Shown here piece by piece: positions 10,101-19,330 of a stretch of DNA of 64,000 nt (positions within the stretch are counted from its first letter, which is position 1; each line of letters opens with the position of its first letter). A model generated the notes under the pieces. The model was not told where the DNA came from. It searched no databases and worked only from the letters and a program-made list of their open reading frames with translations. Origin of the DNA: Paroedura picta. Its lineage: Eukaryota > Chordata > Lepidosauria > Squamata > Gekkonidae. The DNA is taken from the NCBI RefSeq assembly GCF_049243985.1, contig NC_135379.1, forward strand, positions 14,115,501 through 14,179,500, read 5' to 3'. The translations under genes and the position numbers were made by a program.

Positions 10101-12729
10101 TCATATATATCATCATTTCCTCTTCCAAAGGTCTAGTAATTACAAGGCTGCCTATAGCAGAAGGAAATGCAATATAATTTCCGAAACTTTTCATAATCAT
10201 CACTCCTGTCATTTGTAGAAAACAGTCCAAGAGTACCGGATGGATAAAATAATCATGCATCTCTTCGACAGTCTCTTGGTTAACCTTAAGGATGGCTATA
10301 CCTTCCTTCAGTTCGTTACAATAAAATACATTACTTAGCTGCTTAAATACTGAACCATATTGAAATCCAAATGAAGATAAGGCTTCATATATCTCATCTG
10401 TGCTTACAAAAGATTTACACCGTTGGAAAACATCAGGGTATGAAATGTTCTTTTCTTGAACGGATATCTCTGGATTGTGTGTGACTTGTCCTGATGCATA
10501 ACTTGTGTCTGATGAAGACACTATTCTGAATTCTTTCACTGTTTTTTGCTGTTCCATTTTTACCTTCAGATCATAGGAGCCTTCACCTAAAACGCATGGT
10601 GATGTAAACCTTATCATCACCTGACAGAAATGTAACGGAACTTTAGGCCTTGCGCTTGTCATCCCAGCTGCTAAAGCAAGTTCGACAAAAAAGGCACCGG
10701 GAACTAGAGTGACTCCATTGTGTTTGTGCTCATAGATGTATGGTGTCTGCGCTTGAGAGATGGAACATTTGAATTCTGTATTGTCATTGCTGAAACTGTG
10801 GATTAAAGGGTGGTTTAAGTTTGAAGCTTGGTGAATTGGTTGTTGCAGCACATTTATTTGGGAGTTCAGCTTCTTATGATCAAATTGGTACCTGGGATAT
10901 GTTGCTGGGACACTTTGATATCCATCATAGATTTGTGGCCAATCTGGATTGAACCCCAGTTCGAACAGGCCTTTTAGGAGTGTAAAAAGTACCTCATATT
11001 CTTTGCCAGCTTGCAAGGAGGGAAAAACTTGAGTTTGCTTCCCTAATGTTTCAGTAATGTTCCTCTGCAGGGCTCTGTGGGGACCGATTTCAACAAATAC
11101 GACATTCTGCTTCTCTTTCACCGAAGTCATAAGGGCCTGGGCAAACACAACGGGGTCCCGAACTTGCCTGGCCCAGTACTTGCCTGACACAATGTCATCT
11201 TCTGAGGCAGCTTTCCCAGTCACTGTGGAGATCACCTCCAGTTCAGGCTTCTGTTTCCCTAACTTGGAAAGGCTTCCGGCGATCTCTTCCAGAACTGGAT
11301 CCATCATGTGGCTGTGATATGCAGCTGGTATGTTTAAAAGGTGAAGGAATGCATCTCTTCCACCAAAGCATCCCGCCAGATGTTTCTGAACAGCATGGAT
11401 GGAATCTGCATCTCCTGACAAGGTACAAGACTGAGGGCTGTTAAATGCCGCAATGCACACCTTCCCAGAATATAGGCCAATGGCTTCCGACACCTCTTGG
11501 ACGGGGATGTTACCAACCACCAGCATCCTGCCTCCCGTGACCTTCGCCTGTAACCTGCTCCTGTGATAGATGACCTTGACAGCATCTTCCAGGGAAATGA
11601 AGCCGGCACAATGGGCAGCAGCAACCTCGCCAACTGAGTGGCCAAGCACAGCACTTGGCTTCAGCCCCCAGTGCTGCAGGAGCGCGACCAAGGCCACCTG
11701 CAGGATGAAGAGCACGGGCTGGGCTATTTCGGGCCTCGTCAAATCACCATGGCCATTTTCCGTCAATTCCAGGATACTCAGGGATATCCACTGCTGAAAT
11801 AATCCCTCGATTTCTTGACATTTGTCTCGGAACACAGGTTCTGATCTCAACAGAGTCTTGAATATTCCTTTCAAATTCAGGCCGTTACCAGAGAAGACAA
11901 AGATCACTTGTGGAGCTTTCTTGGATGGGACCAATTCCATTTCAGCTGCAGACAGAAGCTGCTTCTCCAAGTCCTGCAGGGAAGACACCACAAATGCTTT
12001 CCTGTACTTGAAGTTTAGGTGGCTTCTTCGGCATGCAGATGTATAGGCCAGATTTGGGAGCCTTATCAGTCCACTTGTGTTGACATGTCTAGCGGTGTCT
12101 TCCAGGGACAGCTTGAGAGAGTGGCCCGAAGCTGCAGAAATTACAAACAGTTCAACAGGCCGTTTGACTGGGGAAAGAATTTGGGTTTCTTTGACCTGCC
12201 TGACAACAACATGGGCATTCGTGCCCCCAAATCCAAAACAGTTGACCGCAGCCACCCTGCCAAATTCACTGGACTCCTCCCAGTTCTCCACACGGGTTGG
12301 AATGGAGAGATTTAACTTCCGTGTATCGATGCTGCTCGTGCTCTCGGAAAAGTGCAAGGAGGGAACGATCTTTCCATGGTGCATCATGAGCAGGACCTTG
12401 ATTAGGCCTGCAGCCCCGGCAGCCGACTCTGTGTGGCCAATGTTCCCTTTGACAGAGCCCATCTTGAGGGCGGGCAGGTGAGGAGACCTCTTCTTACCAA
12501 TGACGTTGCCTATGCTCTCCGCCTCGGTGGGATCTCCCGCAGGGGTTCCTGTGCCGTGGGCCTCAATGTACTGCAGCAGGGATGGGTCGACGCGAGACGG
12601 ATAAATGCTGCCTAGCAAGTTTTCCTGTTCCTGCTGAGATGGTCTGGTGATTGGAGTGACAGACCTTCCGTTCTGGTTGACCGCGCTGATGCTGATGACG
12701 CCCCATATTTTGCTGAAATCTTTTTGTGC
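7150..12729 (-). CDS. PKS coding exon 6: end of KS, AT, DH, pseudoKR, ER-like, KR, ACP
   Basis: A single open exon of 5580 bases carries 1859 residues and the stop. The acceptor is TTCTTCAACAG just right of 12729; reading starts AQKDFSKIWGVISISAVNQN and runs straight into the KS histidine motifs. Residue 294, sometimes taken as a start because the frame can be opened there, is an ordinary leucine inside KS. AT, DH, KR and ACP motifs are intact. The ER-like part reads KGSLGIVSTEPE where active enzymes have a glycine-rich NADPH loop. The stop TAA is at 7152-7150. Confidence 0.95.
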   Translation of the reverse strand, partial: AQKDFSKIWGVISISAVNQNGRSVTPITRPSQQEQENLLGSIYPSRVDPSLLQYIEAHGTGTPAGDPTEAESIGNVIGKKRSPHLPALKMGSVKGNIGHTESAAGAAGLIKVLLMMHHGKIVPSLHFSESTSSIDTRKLNLSIPTRVENWEESSEFGRVAAVNCFGFGGTNAHVVVRQVKETQILSPVKRPVELFVISAASGHSLKLSLEDTARHVNTSGLIRLPNLAYTSACRRSHLNFKYRKAFVVSSLQDLEKQLLSAAEMELVPSKKAPQVIFVFSGNGLNLKGIFKTLLRSEPVFRDKCQEIEGLFQQWISLSILELTENGHGDLTRPEIAQPVLFILQVALVALLQHWGLKPSAVLGHSVGEVAAAHCAGFISLEDAVKVIYHRSRLQAKVTGGRMLVVGNIPVQEVSEAIGLYSGKVCIAAFNSPQSCTLSGDADSIHAVQKHLAGCFGGRDAFLHLLNIPAAYHSHMMDPVLEEIAGSLSKLGKQKPELEVISTVTGKAASEDDIVSGKYWARQVRDPVVFAQALMTSVKEKQNVVFVEIGPHRALQRNITETLGKQTQVFPSLQAGKEYEVLFTLLKGLFELGFNPDWPQIYDGYQSVPATYPRYQFDHKKLNSQINVLQQPIHQASNLNHPLIHSFSNDNTEFKCSISQAQTPYIYEHKHNGVTLVPGAFFVELALAAGMTSARPKVPLHFCQVMIRFTSPCVLGEGSYDLKVKMEQQKTVKEFRIVSSSDTSYASGQVTHNPEISVQEKNISYPDVFQRCKSFVSTDEIYEALSSFGFQYGSVFKQLSNVFYCNELKEGIAILKVNQETVEEMHDYFIHPVLLDCFLQMTGVMIMKSFGNYIAFPSAIGSLVITRPLEEEMMIYMKMSNSMENYVDFCGCFTDKHGCVLAEMKHVRITLMKETLRNETDFLYENKWKEITHSQIIPNMGKTFRVAVFADKMGIAQQLKKFLHKDSKFLMYDDWEKWLEVRSFQSLAQEKINLELRNYSDVWFMWGIQRLNEENPDSVVANLSKCCAVFQQIIVALRAKDIPCSIKTITFRATEKSVDHMNPGFALYGMVRSCMVEVPEMTFQMIDMSSTSTMDISVLADVLLAYEAQNYPEVWINQGRVYSSEIRRSQVHETAYHLPSQSLKNADSFTLFTCDPYEVRDLCAKLEDTTDLPLDDHCVEVQIERISLHSEDYFPVSVSSSHFGNTLYWHAQTVEKHKLLALDCRGKVVAIGSKTKKIRVGDHIVSCYPVMASSRIRIPEVVCLNTQKFPCFETVPCVSFFRIAWEVLHQTLPAMKQKGSLGIVSTEPESVLCRVLHLSAQEAGWKTICTRPDSNLEFRVSQCNALVFLTPLERLPKDLLAHLSCLRHVVVVCGNLPSDSLRSLIGSSHGDFQVHVLILASIFQKASLKQSQKSFTSWMKSMQLKQFKDLPCSVFQHANNYETVESALSYFASKSIHLAVLKSGVHNSLVSDIPVYEAKEKIFKLDAVYIVIGGLTGLGFETVRFIAENGGGGIVILSRRNPSVEKQKEISDMQQQNKRSRIITLQCNVVLRSDVEKAIGSISKIFPKCPIKGVFHSAVVLHDGSIETLTISDFEEVLSPKVAGAMNLHHATQGQELDYFVCYSSVASFLGNSLQVNYAAANSFLDLFCHYRRNCGLAGQSINWGALNLGLLQNQNEIQNLLESKGIEILQVNEFYDYLKRSLILNNPQQAVLKMNFKTLYNHFTARNPAFRSRMHTLITERLNTSELSEETTSKTVAPVKSEDYIMSLLNQVTSADLSDITMDTSLLSLGIDSMLAMTLQNRIFQEQQVDITLVKLLDPNATVRSLALMLEEKIEESKKRGTQLHVEQDPKEESWTTSL

Positions 12730-15700
12730 CTGTTGAAGAAAGAAAAAAATACATAGTGTTCCTTCTAGCTGAAAAGGTAGAGATCGAATGCCCAGTTCCT
12801 TCCAACTCTATGAATCTGTGAGCCTAACTGCAACTGAAGTTACAAAGTTTTTGTATTTTCCATATTTTATTCCCAAGAGTTTAATTCATACCACTCGCCT
12901 TGGACTGTACTGAATTGTATTGCCCCCAACTGCATTGGGGGTTTTAATGGTTTTTATATTTCTATTATTGTAAACCTCCACAAGCTGTTCTGGCCTGGTC
13001 TAGAAATTCAATAAATAAATAAATACGATGGTTGCAACTAGGCTTGAGCATTTTGGCATGTCTTGGCGGCTATTCCAGCCTGAAGCGGCTAGCACCGCGG
13101 GGAGGAGAGCTCTGCGCCTGCATGCATGCGCCAACTGGTGTGCCGGCTTCTCCCTCCTCCTCATGGCATGGTGCTAGCCGCTTCGGGCTGGAATGGCTAC
13201 CAAAGCAGCTGAAGTACGCTGAAGCAGTCAAGCCTAGTTTCAACTGGGATAAAATTGGGCATTGGCGTGTCATGTAAACCCAAGACTGGAACAATGTTTA
13301 AGACTATGGCATTTTGATATGGTAAACCAGTGGCAGTACCTTCTGCAATGATTTGAGCAAAAGAACACCACAGCCTTCTCCTCTTCCATAGCCATCTGCC
13401 TTTGTTGAAAAGGGCTTGCTGATTCCATCACAGGAGATCATTTTTGCTTTGGTAAGAGATATAAAAGTCCGAGGATCTATGATGCAGTTGACTCCTGCAC
13501 AGAGAGCCACTTCACAGTCCCCTGTGTCATTAAAAAAAAAAGTAGTTTGGTTTAGCTTTTCCAAAATACATTTAAAACAGTGAGAATTCCACTCTTATTT
13601 AACAGCTTCACAGTCACTTCTAGTATAAACTAATATATATACATATGTATATTCATATGTATCTCTCTCTCTCTGTATATATATATATATATATCCTTTC
13701 AACTAATGCACGAACACAGAATTTATATATCAGAATATATATAATTTTATATAGTGTATGAAGTTAAAATGTCTTTTGATTTTATACAATTATATACTGA
13801 ATACTGTTTTTATTCATATATCATTACAGTGAATTTCCCCTGAAGAAGCTTGAAGCAGAACGCTTCAAGGTTTCACAAATATTAAAGATTCTTTCCCTAC
13901 AAGCACCAATATTTTCTCCTATTTTCTCCTGTGACTGACAGAGACCAGTCAGACCGGGGATACCAGACACAATACATTTACTTTTGTTGTTGTTTGATTT
14001 CTAGCCTGCCGCTCCCAGGTCTGCCAGCTCACGGGGGCTTTATAACAACAAAAACCCCAACCCCAACCCCCTGATTCCCATCTCTCCAGAGGTGATGTTC
14101 CAGTTGGGCACTCAGAGGAGAAGCAAGATCTTCCTTCTTCTGCCTGGCCTGAACCAAACACCTGGAGGAAGAACTCTGTCTTTCAGGCCCCGTGGGACTT
14201 TACTAGCTCCATCAGAGCACTCAGCTCTCCTGGGAGCTCAGGCCACCAGGCTGTGGTCGAGACCAGGCTAATGTCTCATGGACCATGGATTTCCAACCTT
14301 TTAGCAGTCGCAGAGTACAAGGCCTTGTGTGGGGCACAGGGAGTTAGGCAGTTTTTCAAGTACACTGGGCCCAGACTGCAAATGGCACTAAAGGCCAAAA
14401 CCTTGAACTTGATCTGGTATTCAACTGACAGCCAATGCATCTGCCTCAACACTGGCTGGATATGGGCTCTCCAAGGTGTCCTAGCGAGAGCCCTAGCAGC
14501 TGCATTTTGGACCAGCTGTAATTTCCGGGTCAAGGACAAGGGAAGGCCCGCATCGAGCACGTTACAGAAATGTAGCTTGGAGATGACCATTGCATGGATC
14601 ATTATGACTAGGTGCTCCTGGGACAGGTAGGCTGCTAGTAGCCTTGCCTGGCGAAGATGGAAAAATGCCAGCTGGGCTACTCTAGTGACCTTGGCCTACA
14701 CAGAAAGTGAAGCATCCAGGGTCACCCCCCAAATCCCTGGCAGCTGAAAATTACCATGTGTAATATTGCCCAGAGACCTGGGCTACATGGCTTCTTTGGG
14801 CCATGCCAGAAACATATTCCAAGACATTCCCTAAGCAGCAATTTATCCTGCTAAACAGCAAACATTGTAAGACGCCATCTCTATACCTTGCTTAATGGCA
14901 TGGGTGGCAAAATGCAACGCATGGTGGAAGGAGGAACAGGCGGTGTCGATAGCAATGGATGGCCCAGTCAGATTAAAAGTGTATGAAATCCGATTCGCAG
15001 TTATGCTCATTGCTGCCCCTGTCCCATCATAATGGTTTATTTCAGTCGTGGCCTTCCTGCTTACCAGCTCATAGTCTCGGTTCATCACGCCTGTAAGAAA
15101 AGGAAATAGCCTTCAATTAGTAACCTATTACATAGGAGAGCATGTAAAATATTCCTCTAGAGCAGGGGTAGTCAAACTGCGGCCCTCCAGATGTCCATGG
15201 ACTACAGTTCCCAGGAGCCCCTGCCAGCGAATGCTGGCAGGGGCTTCTGGGAATTGTAGTCCATGGACATCTGGAGGGCCGCAGTTTGACTACCCCTGCC
15301 CTAGAGAAACCTGATGGTGATTGCTGCTGTAATGTTGCCCCTCCTCCAATCAGGGCAGCTATTGTTATAAAGATTAAGTTGAGGGCCTTCATGGAAGAAG
15401 AAGAAGAAGAAGAAGAAGAAGAAGAAGAAGAAGAAGAAGAGTTGGTTCTTATATGCCGCTTTTCCCTACCCAAAGGAGGCTCAAAGGGGCTTACATTCGC
15501 CTTCCCATTCCTCTCCCCACAACAGACACCCTGTGGGGTGGGTGAGGCTGAGAGAGCCCTGATATCGCTGCTCGGTCAGAACAGCTTTATCAGTGCTGTG
15601 GCGAGCCCAAGGTCACCCAGCTGGTTGCATGTGGGGGAGCGCAGAATCGAACCCGGCATGCCAGATTAGAAGTCCGCACTCCTAACCACTACACCAAATT

Positions 15701-16691
15701 GGCTACACCAAACTGGAGTTGACTTCATTAGGAAACATTGCTCAAATATTTTAACATTTTTGTTCCTTTAAAGCCCATCTGAATCCGTAGATGATAAGAC
15801 TTGGACAAGTGGACTGAGAAGTTATGTTTGCCACAAATGCAGCAGCAATGGGGAAGTCATTAATTTGGAGTTAGTCATTCAAATACTCTGCATGCCTAAG
15901 AGCGGGGGGGGGGGGGGGAGGGGAACCTCTACTTCAGGACTCCCCAGTGTAGTGCCACAGTGCTGCCATCTTTTATTTTGGCCCCTGCCAAGTGTTTTTG
16001 GAAAGTGGGCAGGGCCAGGTGAGTCTTTTAGATGGCCTCTGGACCGTTTAACAGACAGACAAATAATTGGAAAAAAGAATTCTTAATTACTTGAATAAAG
16101 TCCAAAAAAAACTTGTCTGACTCAGCCCTTTGTTCTCTAGTCAAGGCCCTTCAAAGTTAGATTGTTTTTAGCATCGGCTACTGGCCTCACCAACAAAAAC
16201 TCCTGTTTTCGTGTTGCTAATGTTTTCTCGAGTAAGTCCTGCATCTTCCAGTGCTCTGTATGTGCATTCTAAAAGCAGCTTCTGCTGGGGATCCATGCGC
16301 CCTGCTTCCATTCCGTTAATGCCAAAAAGCAAATGATCAAATGTGTTAAACCTGGCAAAAGAGATAAAATGATTGTAAAAATGGAAAGAAAATGCACATT
16401 CATTTGTTATTGCAATCAAAAGTTTTGGATTAAAAAGTACCCTGGGTAATAATTTTAAGTAAAGATATTTACCCATGTTTTTAGTGCTGACAAGAAGGCA
16501 AAATTAGCTAGGAAATTTAAGTCTCATCTGTAAAGGATGCCTAACATCCCTTCTGCCTAACAGAAGTCAATGTCAACCCATTCAGAAATGTGAACAATTG
16601 CTCAAAAATACACCGAGAGTGATTAAATGTAGGATTCACTGCCAGATGACATAGTAATAGCCACAGGAATAAACAGGTTTAATAGATAGAT

Positions 16692-16753
<62 letters not shown>

Positions 16754-19130
16754 TAGATTTCTTACCTGCCACTCCCAAAGGCTCGTGGCGGGTTACAAAG
16801 TCTGTATAAAACCCCCAATAAAATTCCTCTTAAAACCACAGACATGAGAATACAATAAAATAGAAATATTCATGGGGGAAGGGTGTGTGAAATTATGCTA
16901 AAAGATGCTTAAAAGATGTGTGAAGTTATACTTATCAGTGGCTACTAGCCACTGTGACTAAGGAATCAATATCTGAATCCCAGAGCCAGAAGGCAACATC
17001 AGAGGAAGGCCTCAGCCTCTATGCTGTTGTTGACCATTGCCTTGATCCAACAGGCTCTTCTTATGTTCCTATGAAGGCCTCTACCTCTACGTCCTGTTGA
17101 TGACCCTCCAGAGACGTTGGTTTGCCATTCTGCAAGACAGGATCCTGGACTAGATGGACCATTGCCCTGATCCAACAGGCTCTTCTTATGTTTCTATGAA
17201 GGCCTCAGCCTCTATGCCTTGTTGTTGGCCTTCCAAATGAACTGGTTGTCCACTGTATGTGACAAGATGCTGGACTAGATGGACCATTGGACTGATCCAG
17301 TAGGGTTCTATTTAAGTTCTAGTGTTTCTAATTTAATTCAAATGTGGGAAAGATCATAACAGTTTAAACTAATTGAATATGGGGTGAAAACAACACGATG
17401 CATAAGGTTAAATGTAGTGCTATATATCATTTGTTGTTAGATGTTGCCAGGCATGTGATTTTAGTACTGCTGGTGGACAATTATGGAACTTTGATTGTGG
17501 GGAAAAGAGCTAACAATAGAGTTCTTTCATATAAAAAATAGAGTCTGGCAAAGTCCCAGTGATCCTGACAATTCTGGGTTTTGGGAAATTATAATTTGTT
17601 TTAGGTGTTGCTAGGCTCGTGACACCATTACTACTGGTGTCCAATTACAGAACGTTGATTCTCGGAAGAAGGAACAAACAATGTCATCACATATGAAAAA
17701 ACATTGACATGCTCAAATATTGACATGGTCTTAAAAGCTTTTTCCCTCAATTAATTTCCCCCCTTACATCTGGCTTGAGGAAGAGTTCTGGAGAGCTATT
17801 GTATTGTGTACTGAATGTTATACACTAACAGCCAGGACCAGGGGCCCACAAGGCCTAGGCAGTGGGCAGGACCCTCTGATGGCCCAACCAGAAGAGATCA
17901 TGGCCAAGTTGGAAGAGGTGACATAATGGTGTTGAAAAGATGGACTTTGATTATGGGCTAGGGTCTTTAAAGGAGAGACTCACCTACGGGAGGGGGGGAG
18001 ATGAGGAAGCGTGGCCCTGGGAGATCCTGGAAGAGCCTGCCTAGCAGGCATCTACTGCAATGGATGCTGGCTGGATATTAAGGAGCTCATAATGGGGTGA
18101 GCACAGGTTGTGTTCAAGTTGTGCCACAGTGCTAGAGTCTTTAGCTGCATTAGGTTCATAGAAGGGTATGGTGGCCAAGGAGGATCCTAGAAAAGTGATA
18201 TCCTGCTGAAGTATACTTGGGAGGCTACTGCAGTCTGAGGCCACATAATACCACAACACTGTTTGGCTAAATTTTATGCACACTAAGCATATATATATAT
18301 ATAAAATTAGAAAGCAATAAATACTAATAAACAAGTTGATTTTCTGCTCACTGGACAACATTATAGAAGTGTTATCGTTTGCTCCAGCAGCATAAATAAT
18401 GTTTGACTTACTCGTCAATTAAGGCTGCATGCTTTGTGCTTGTTTTTCCTGGTTTGCTGCTGTCTGGATCGTACCAGTCCACGGAATCAAATCTCTCTGG
18501 AGGTATTTCTACTGTACAATTTCTACCTTCTACTAGCACTTGCCAGAAATTCTCTGTTCCTTCACCTGTAGTTAAAAGTTGTTAAAATATGATTTTTAAC
18601 AAAACAGATTTCTTAACTGAAGCAGAAATCTAGCTTATTATGATGCAATTAATTTAGTACTTACAATAAGTAACAGTTCTAATAAAAGAAAAATCATTCT
18701 ATAATGGGCGTCCTTTCAAATCCTTTCGGTTCATAATGCTCTGGGCTTCATTCCAACCCCCCCTGCCCCCCCCCCAGTCAGCACCATGTTTTCCTTTCTA
18801 TACCTTCCAACCCCATAGTCTCATCTGTTTTTAGAGAAAGAATTGTGCATATTCTTTCAAGTTTGCTGTTTCTGGATCATGATATGTTTAGGAGTCAGAG
18901 TTTTCTGGAGATATCCCGAGAGCACAATTTCTTCCTTCTATATACACTTGACAAAAATGATTAGTTCCTGATCATTATATAACAGATATTCTTTTTAAAT
19001 TAAAAAAACACCCCTAAATTTGTAGTCTGCAATATTTTAGTTATATAAGTGCATGGTGCTTACCTCCAGGAAAATTGCACCCAATGCCCACAATGGCAAT
19101 TTCATCTGTAGTCTCCATCATTTCACTCAT
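7150..19130 (-). CDS. Animal type I polyketide synthase (whole gene, six coding exons)
   Basis: Exons in transcript order are 19130-19064, 18565-18412, 16351-16191, 15090-14887, 13521-13340 and 12729-7150. All junctions are GT-AG and keep frame, giving 2115 residues. Order: KS (about 10-420; C179 in DTACSS, H314 in EAHGTGT, H355 in GNIGH), AT (about 530-850; S621 in GHSVGE), DH (about 894-1160; H924 in HxxxGxxxxP, D1091 in DxxxQ), pseudoKR (about 1165-1400), an ER-like region lacking a recognisable NADPH loop, KR (about 1743-1935; GGLTGLG, S1880, Y1893) and ACP (about 2018-2090; S2049 in GIDSM). No thioesterase follows. This is the iterative, fatty-acid-synthase-like PKS of animals. Relatives make parrot feather polyenes and act in fish otolith formation. 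The start is the ATG at 19130, just after an in-frame TAG; that TAG could also be a splice acceptor, so a non-coding first exon is possible. The sequence alone does not give the product. Confidence 0.93.
12925..13025 (+). repeat. L2-type LINE 3' tail in PKS intron 5
   Basis: GGGGGTTTTAATGGTTTTTA is followed by TTGTAAACCTCCACAAGCTG and an (ATAA)n end, matching the other L2-like tails in the window. Confidence 0.5.
13340..13521 (-). CDS. PKS coding exon 5
   Basis: 182 bases. Acceptor GACACAG, then DCEVALCAGVNCIIDPRTFI, the KS motif KPFSTKADGYGRGEG, and LLLKSLQK; donor GTACTG. Joins in phase 0 to the large last exon. Confidence 0.88.
13640..13800. repeat. AT / TATA-rich low-complexity tract
   Basis: TA-rich sequence with CTCTCTCTCT and an (AT)n run near 13675-13695. 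It lies between PKS exons 4 and 5. Confidence 0.5.
14276..14602 (-). repeat. L2-type LINE, C-terminal part of reverse-transcriptase frame
   Basis: An open stretch on the minus strand encodes LHFCNVLDAGLPLSLTRKLQ and then LQLVQNAAARALARTPWR and VLRQMHWLSVEYQIKFKVL. This order is typical of the end of L2 ORF2. It lies in the intron between PKS exons 4 and 5 in the same direction as the PKS. It is truncated at both sides and is not a host gene. Its flanks (14150-14275 and 14603-14760) look like further repeat-derived sequence. Confidence 0.8.
14887..15090 (-). CDS. PKS coding exon 4 (KS active-site cysteine)
   Basis: 204 bases. Acceptor TTCTTACAG, then VMNRDYELVSRKATTEINHY, the conserved GPSIAIDTACSS with the nucleophile C179, and on to AIKQG; donor GTATAG. 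The residues after the cysteine (FHHALHF) differ from the more usual SLxALH of the family. Confidence 0.88.
15163..15298. mobile_element. hAT-type palindromic MITE
   Basis: The element starts CAGGGGTAGTCAAACTGCGG and ends with the reverse complement. Its two arms of about 65 bases pair almost fully around a GCCAGC/GCTGGC centre. Flanks CTCTAGAG and CCCTAGAG form an 8-bp target duplication (7 of 8), the hAT size. It has no coding capacity. Confidence 0.88.
15393..15706 (-). repeat. CORE-type tRNA-derived SINE with (GAA)n tail
   Basis: On the minus strand it reads A box TGGTGTAGTGGTTAGGAG, B box GGGTTCGATTC, CORE motif CTGGGTGACCTTGGGC, body TCTGTTGTGGGGAGAGGAA, and a (CTT)n tail, seen on the plus strand as (GAA)n from 15395 to 15441. 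It is better preserved than the copy at 2999. It lies in the intron between PKS exons 3 and 4. Confidence 0.85.
15720..16165. other. PKS intron sequence with a poly-G run
   Basis: No gene was recognised. There is a run of about 16 G near 15903-15918. Confidence 0.4.
16191..16351 (-). CDS. PKS coding exon 3
   Basis: 161 bases. Acceptor TTTTGCCAG, then FNTFDHLLFGINGMEAGRMD and on to the KS motif DPQQKLLLECTYRALEDAG, ending GVFVG; donor GTGAGG. Phase fits exons 2 and 4. Confidence 0.88.
16691..16870. repeat. (ATT)n microsatellite joined to an L2-type 3' tail (minus)
   Basis: The (ATT)n run spans 16691-16753. It is followed by TTACCTGCCACTCCCAAAGG and GCGGGTTACAAAG, the reverse complement of an L2-like 3' end. 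The microsatellite is probably the element's own tail grown longer. Confidence 0.6.
17015..17335 (+). repeat. Three tandem copies of a CR1/L3-like LINE 3' end
   Basis: The unit GAAGGCCTC..CCTCTA..., then GACTAGATGGACCATTG, then CTGATCCAACAGGCTCTTCT with TATGTT, recurs three times at roughly 125-base steps; the first copy is shorter. Such TGATCCAGCAGG...TTATGTTC ends are common in reptile CR1-like LINEs. Confidence 0.6.
17336..18411. other. PKS intron 2, remainder
   Basis: A block with GTGACACCATTACTACTGGT resembles an earlier block near 17450 (a loose repeat of about 190 bases). No gene was seen. Confidence 0.4.
18412..18565 (-). CDS. PKS coding exon 2
   Basis: 154 bases. Acceptor TACAG is followed by codons for GEGTENFWQVLVEGRNCTVE and on to ALIDE; donor GTAAGT. 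This is the KS segment before the dimer-interface part. A decayed second copy of this exon lies upstream in intron 1 (18858-18972). Confidence 0.88.
18858..18972 (-). pseudogene. Decayed duplicate of PKS exon 2
   Basis: On the minus strand this stretch reads, in the exon-2 frame, GTNHFCQVYIEGRNCALGIS, then PENSDS, a TAA stop, then TYHDPETANLK. This follows exon 2 (GTENFWQVLVEGRNC, IPPERFDS, WYDPDSSKPGK) with few gaps. It lies in intron 1, about 0.3 kb upstream of the true exon 2. The in-frame stop and a damaged 5' edge make it unusable as a coding exon. It could be an exon duplication or a trace of a former tandem PKS copy. Confidence 0.82.
19064..19130 (-). CDS. PKS coding exon 1 (start of KS)
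   Basis: 67 bases. The ATG encodes MSEMMETTDEIAIVGIGCNF, the usual N-terminus of a KS domain. Donor GTAAGC follows at 19063. Phase 1 at the end joins exon 2 to give NFPGG-EGTENFW. Two further ATGs at codons 4 and 5 could also serve as starts. Confidence 0.85.
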
Positions 19131-19169
19131 CTATTGTGAACTCAAAAAAGATTTCCACTGAATTGCAGG

Positions 19170-19330
19170 GCAGCATAAGAAGCTCTCTTATACTGTCAGA
19201 TGACTGGTCCCTCTAGCTCAGTATCTTCTCCTCTGACTGGCAGGAGATTTCCCGATTCTTGCTGCACGAAATCTTTAAATGGAGATGCCAGGAGTTCAGC
19301 CTCAAGTGACTGGAATCCAGCTACCCTGGA
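19170..19330 (+). repeat. Short interspersed repeat remnant
   Basis: AGCATAAGAAGCTCTCTTAT and CTAGCTCAGTATCTTCTCCT, CTGACTGGCAG match, from memory, a dispersed reptile repeat of the CTTATACTGAGTCAGACC type. Only part is present and the family is not named with certainty. It lies just upstream of the PKS start. Confidence 0.4.

Noticed and set aside
11057-11797. Short plus-strand frames across the PKS
   Set aside because: Antisense shadows; the minus-strand PKS frame is continuous and carries the domain motifs.
15640-15706. A tRNA gene on the minus strand
   Set aside because: A- and B-box-like motifs are present, but they belong to the head of a CORE-type SINE and no full cloverleaf is formed.
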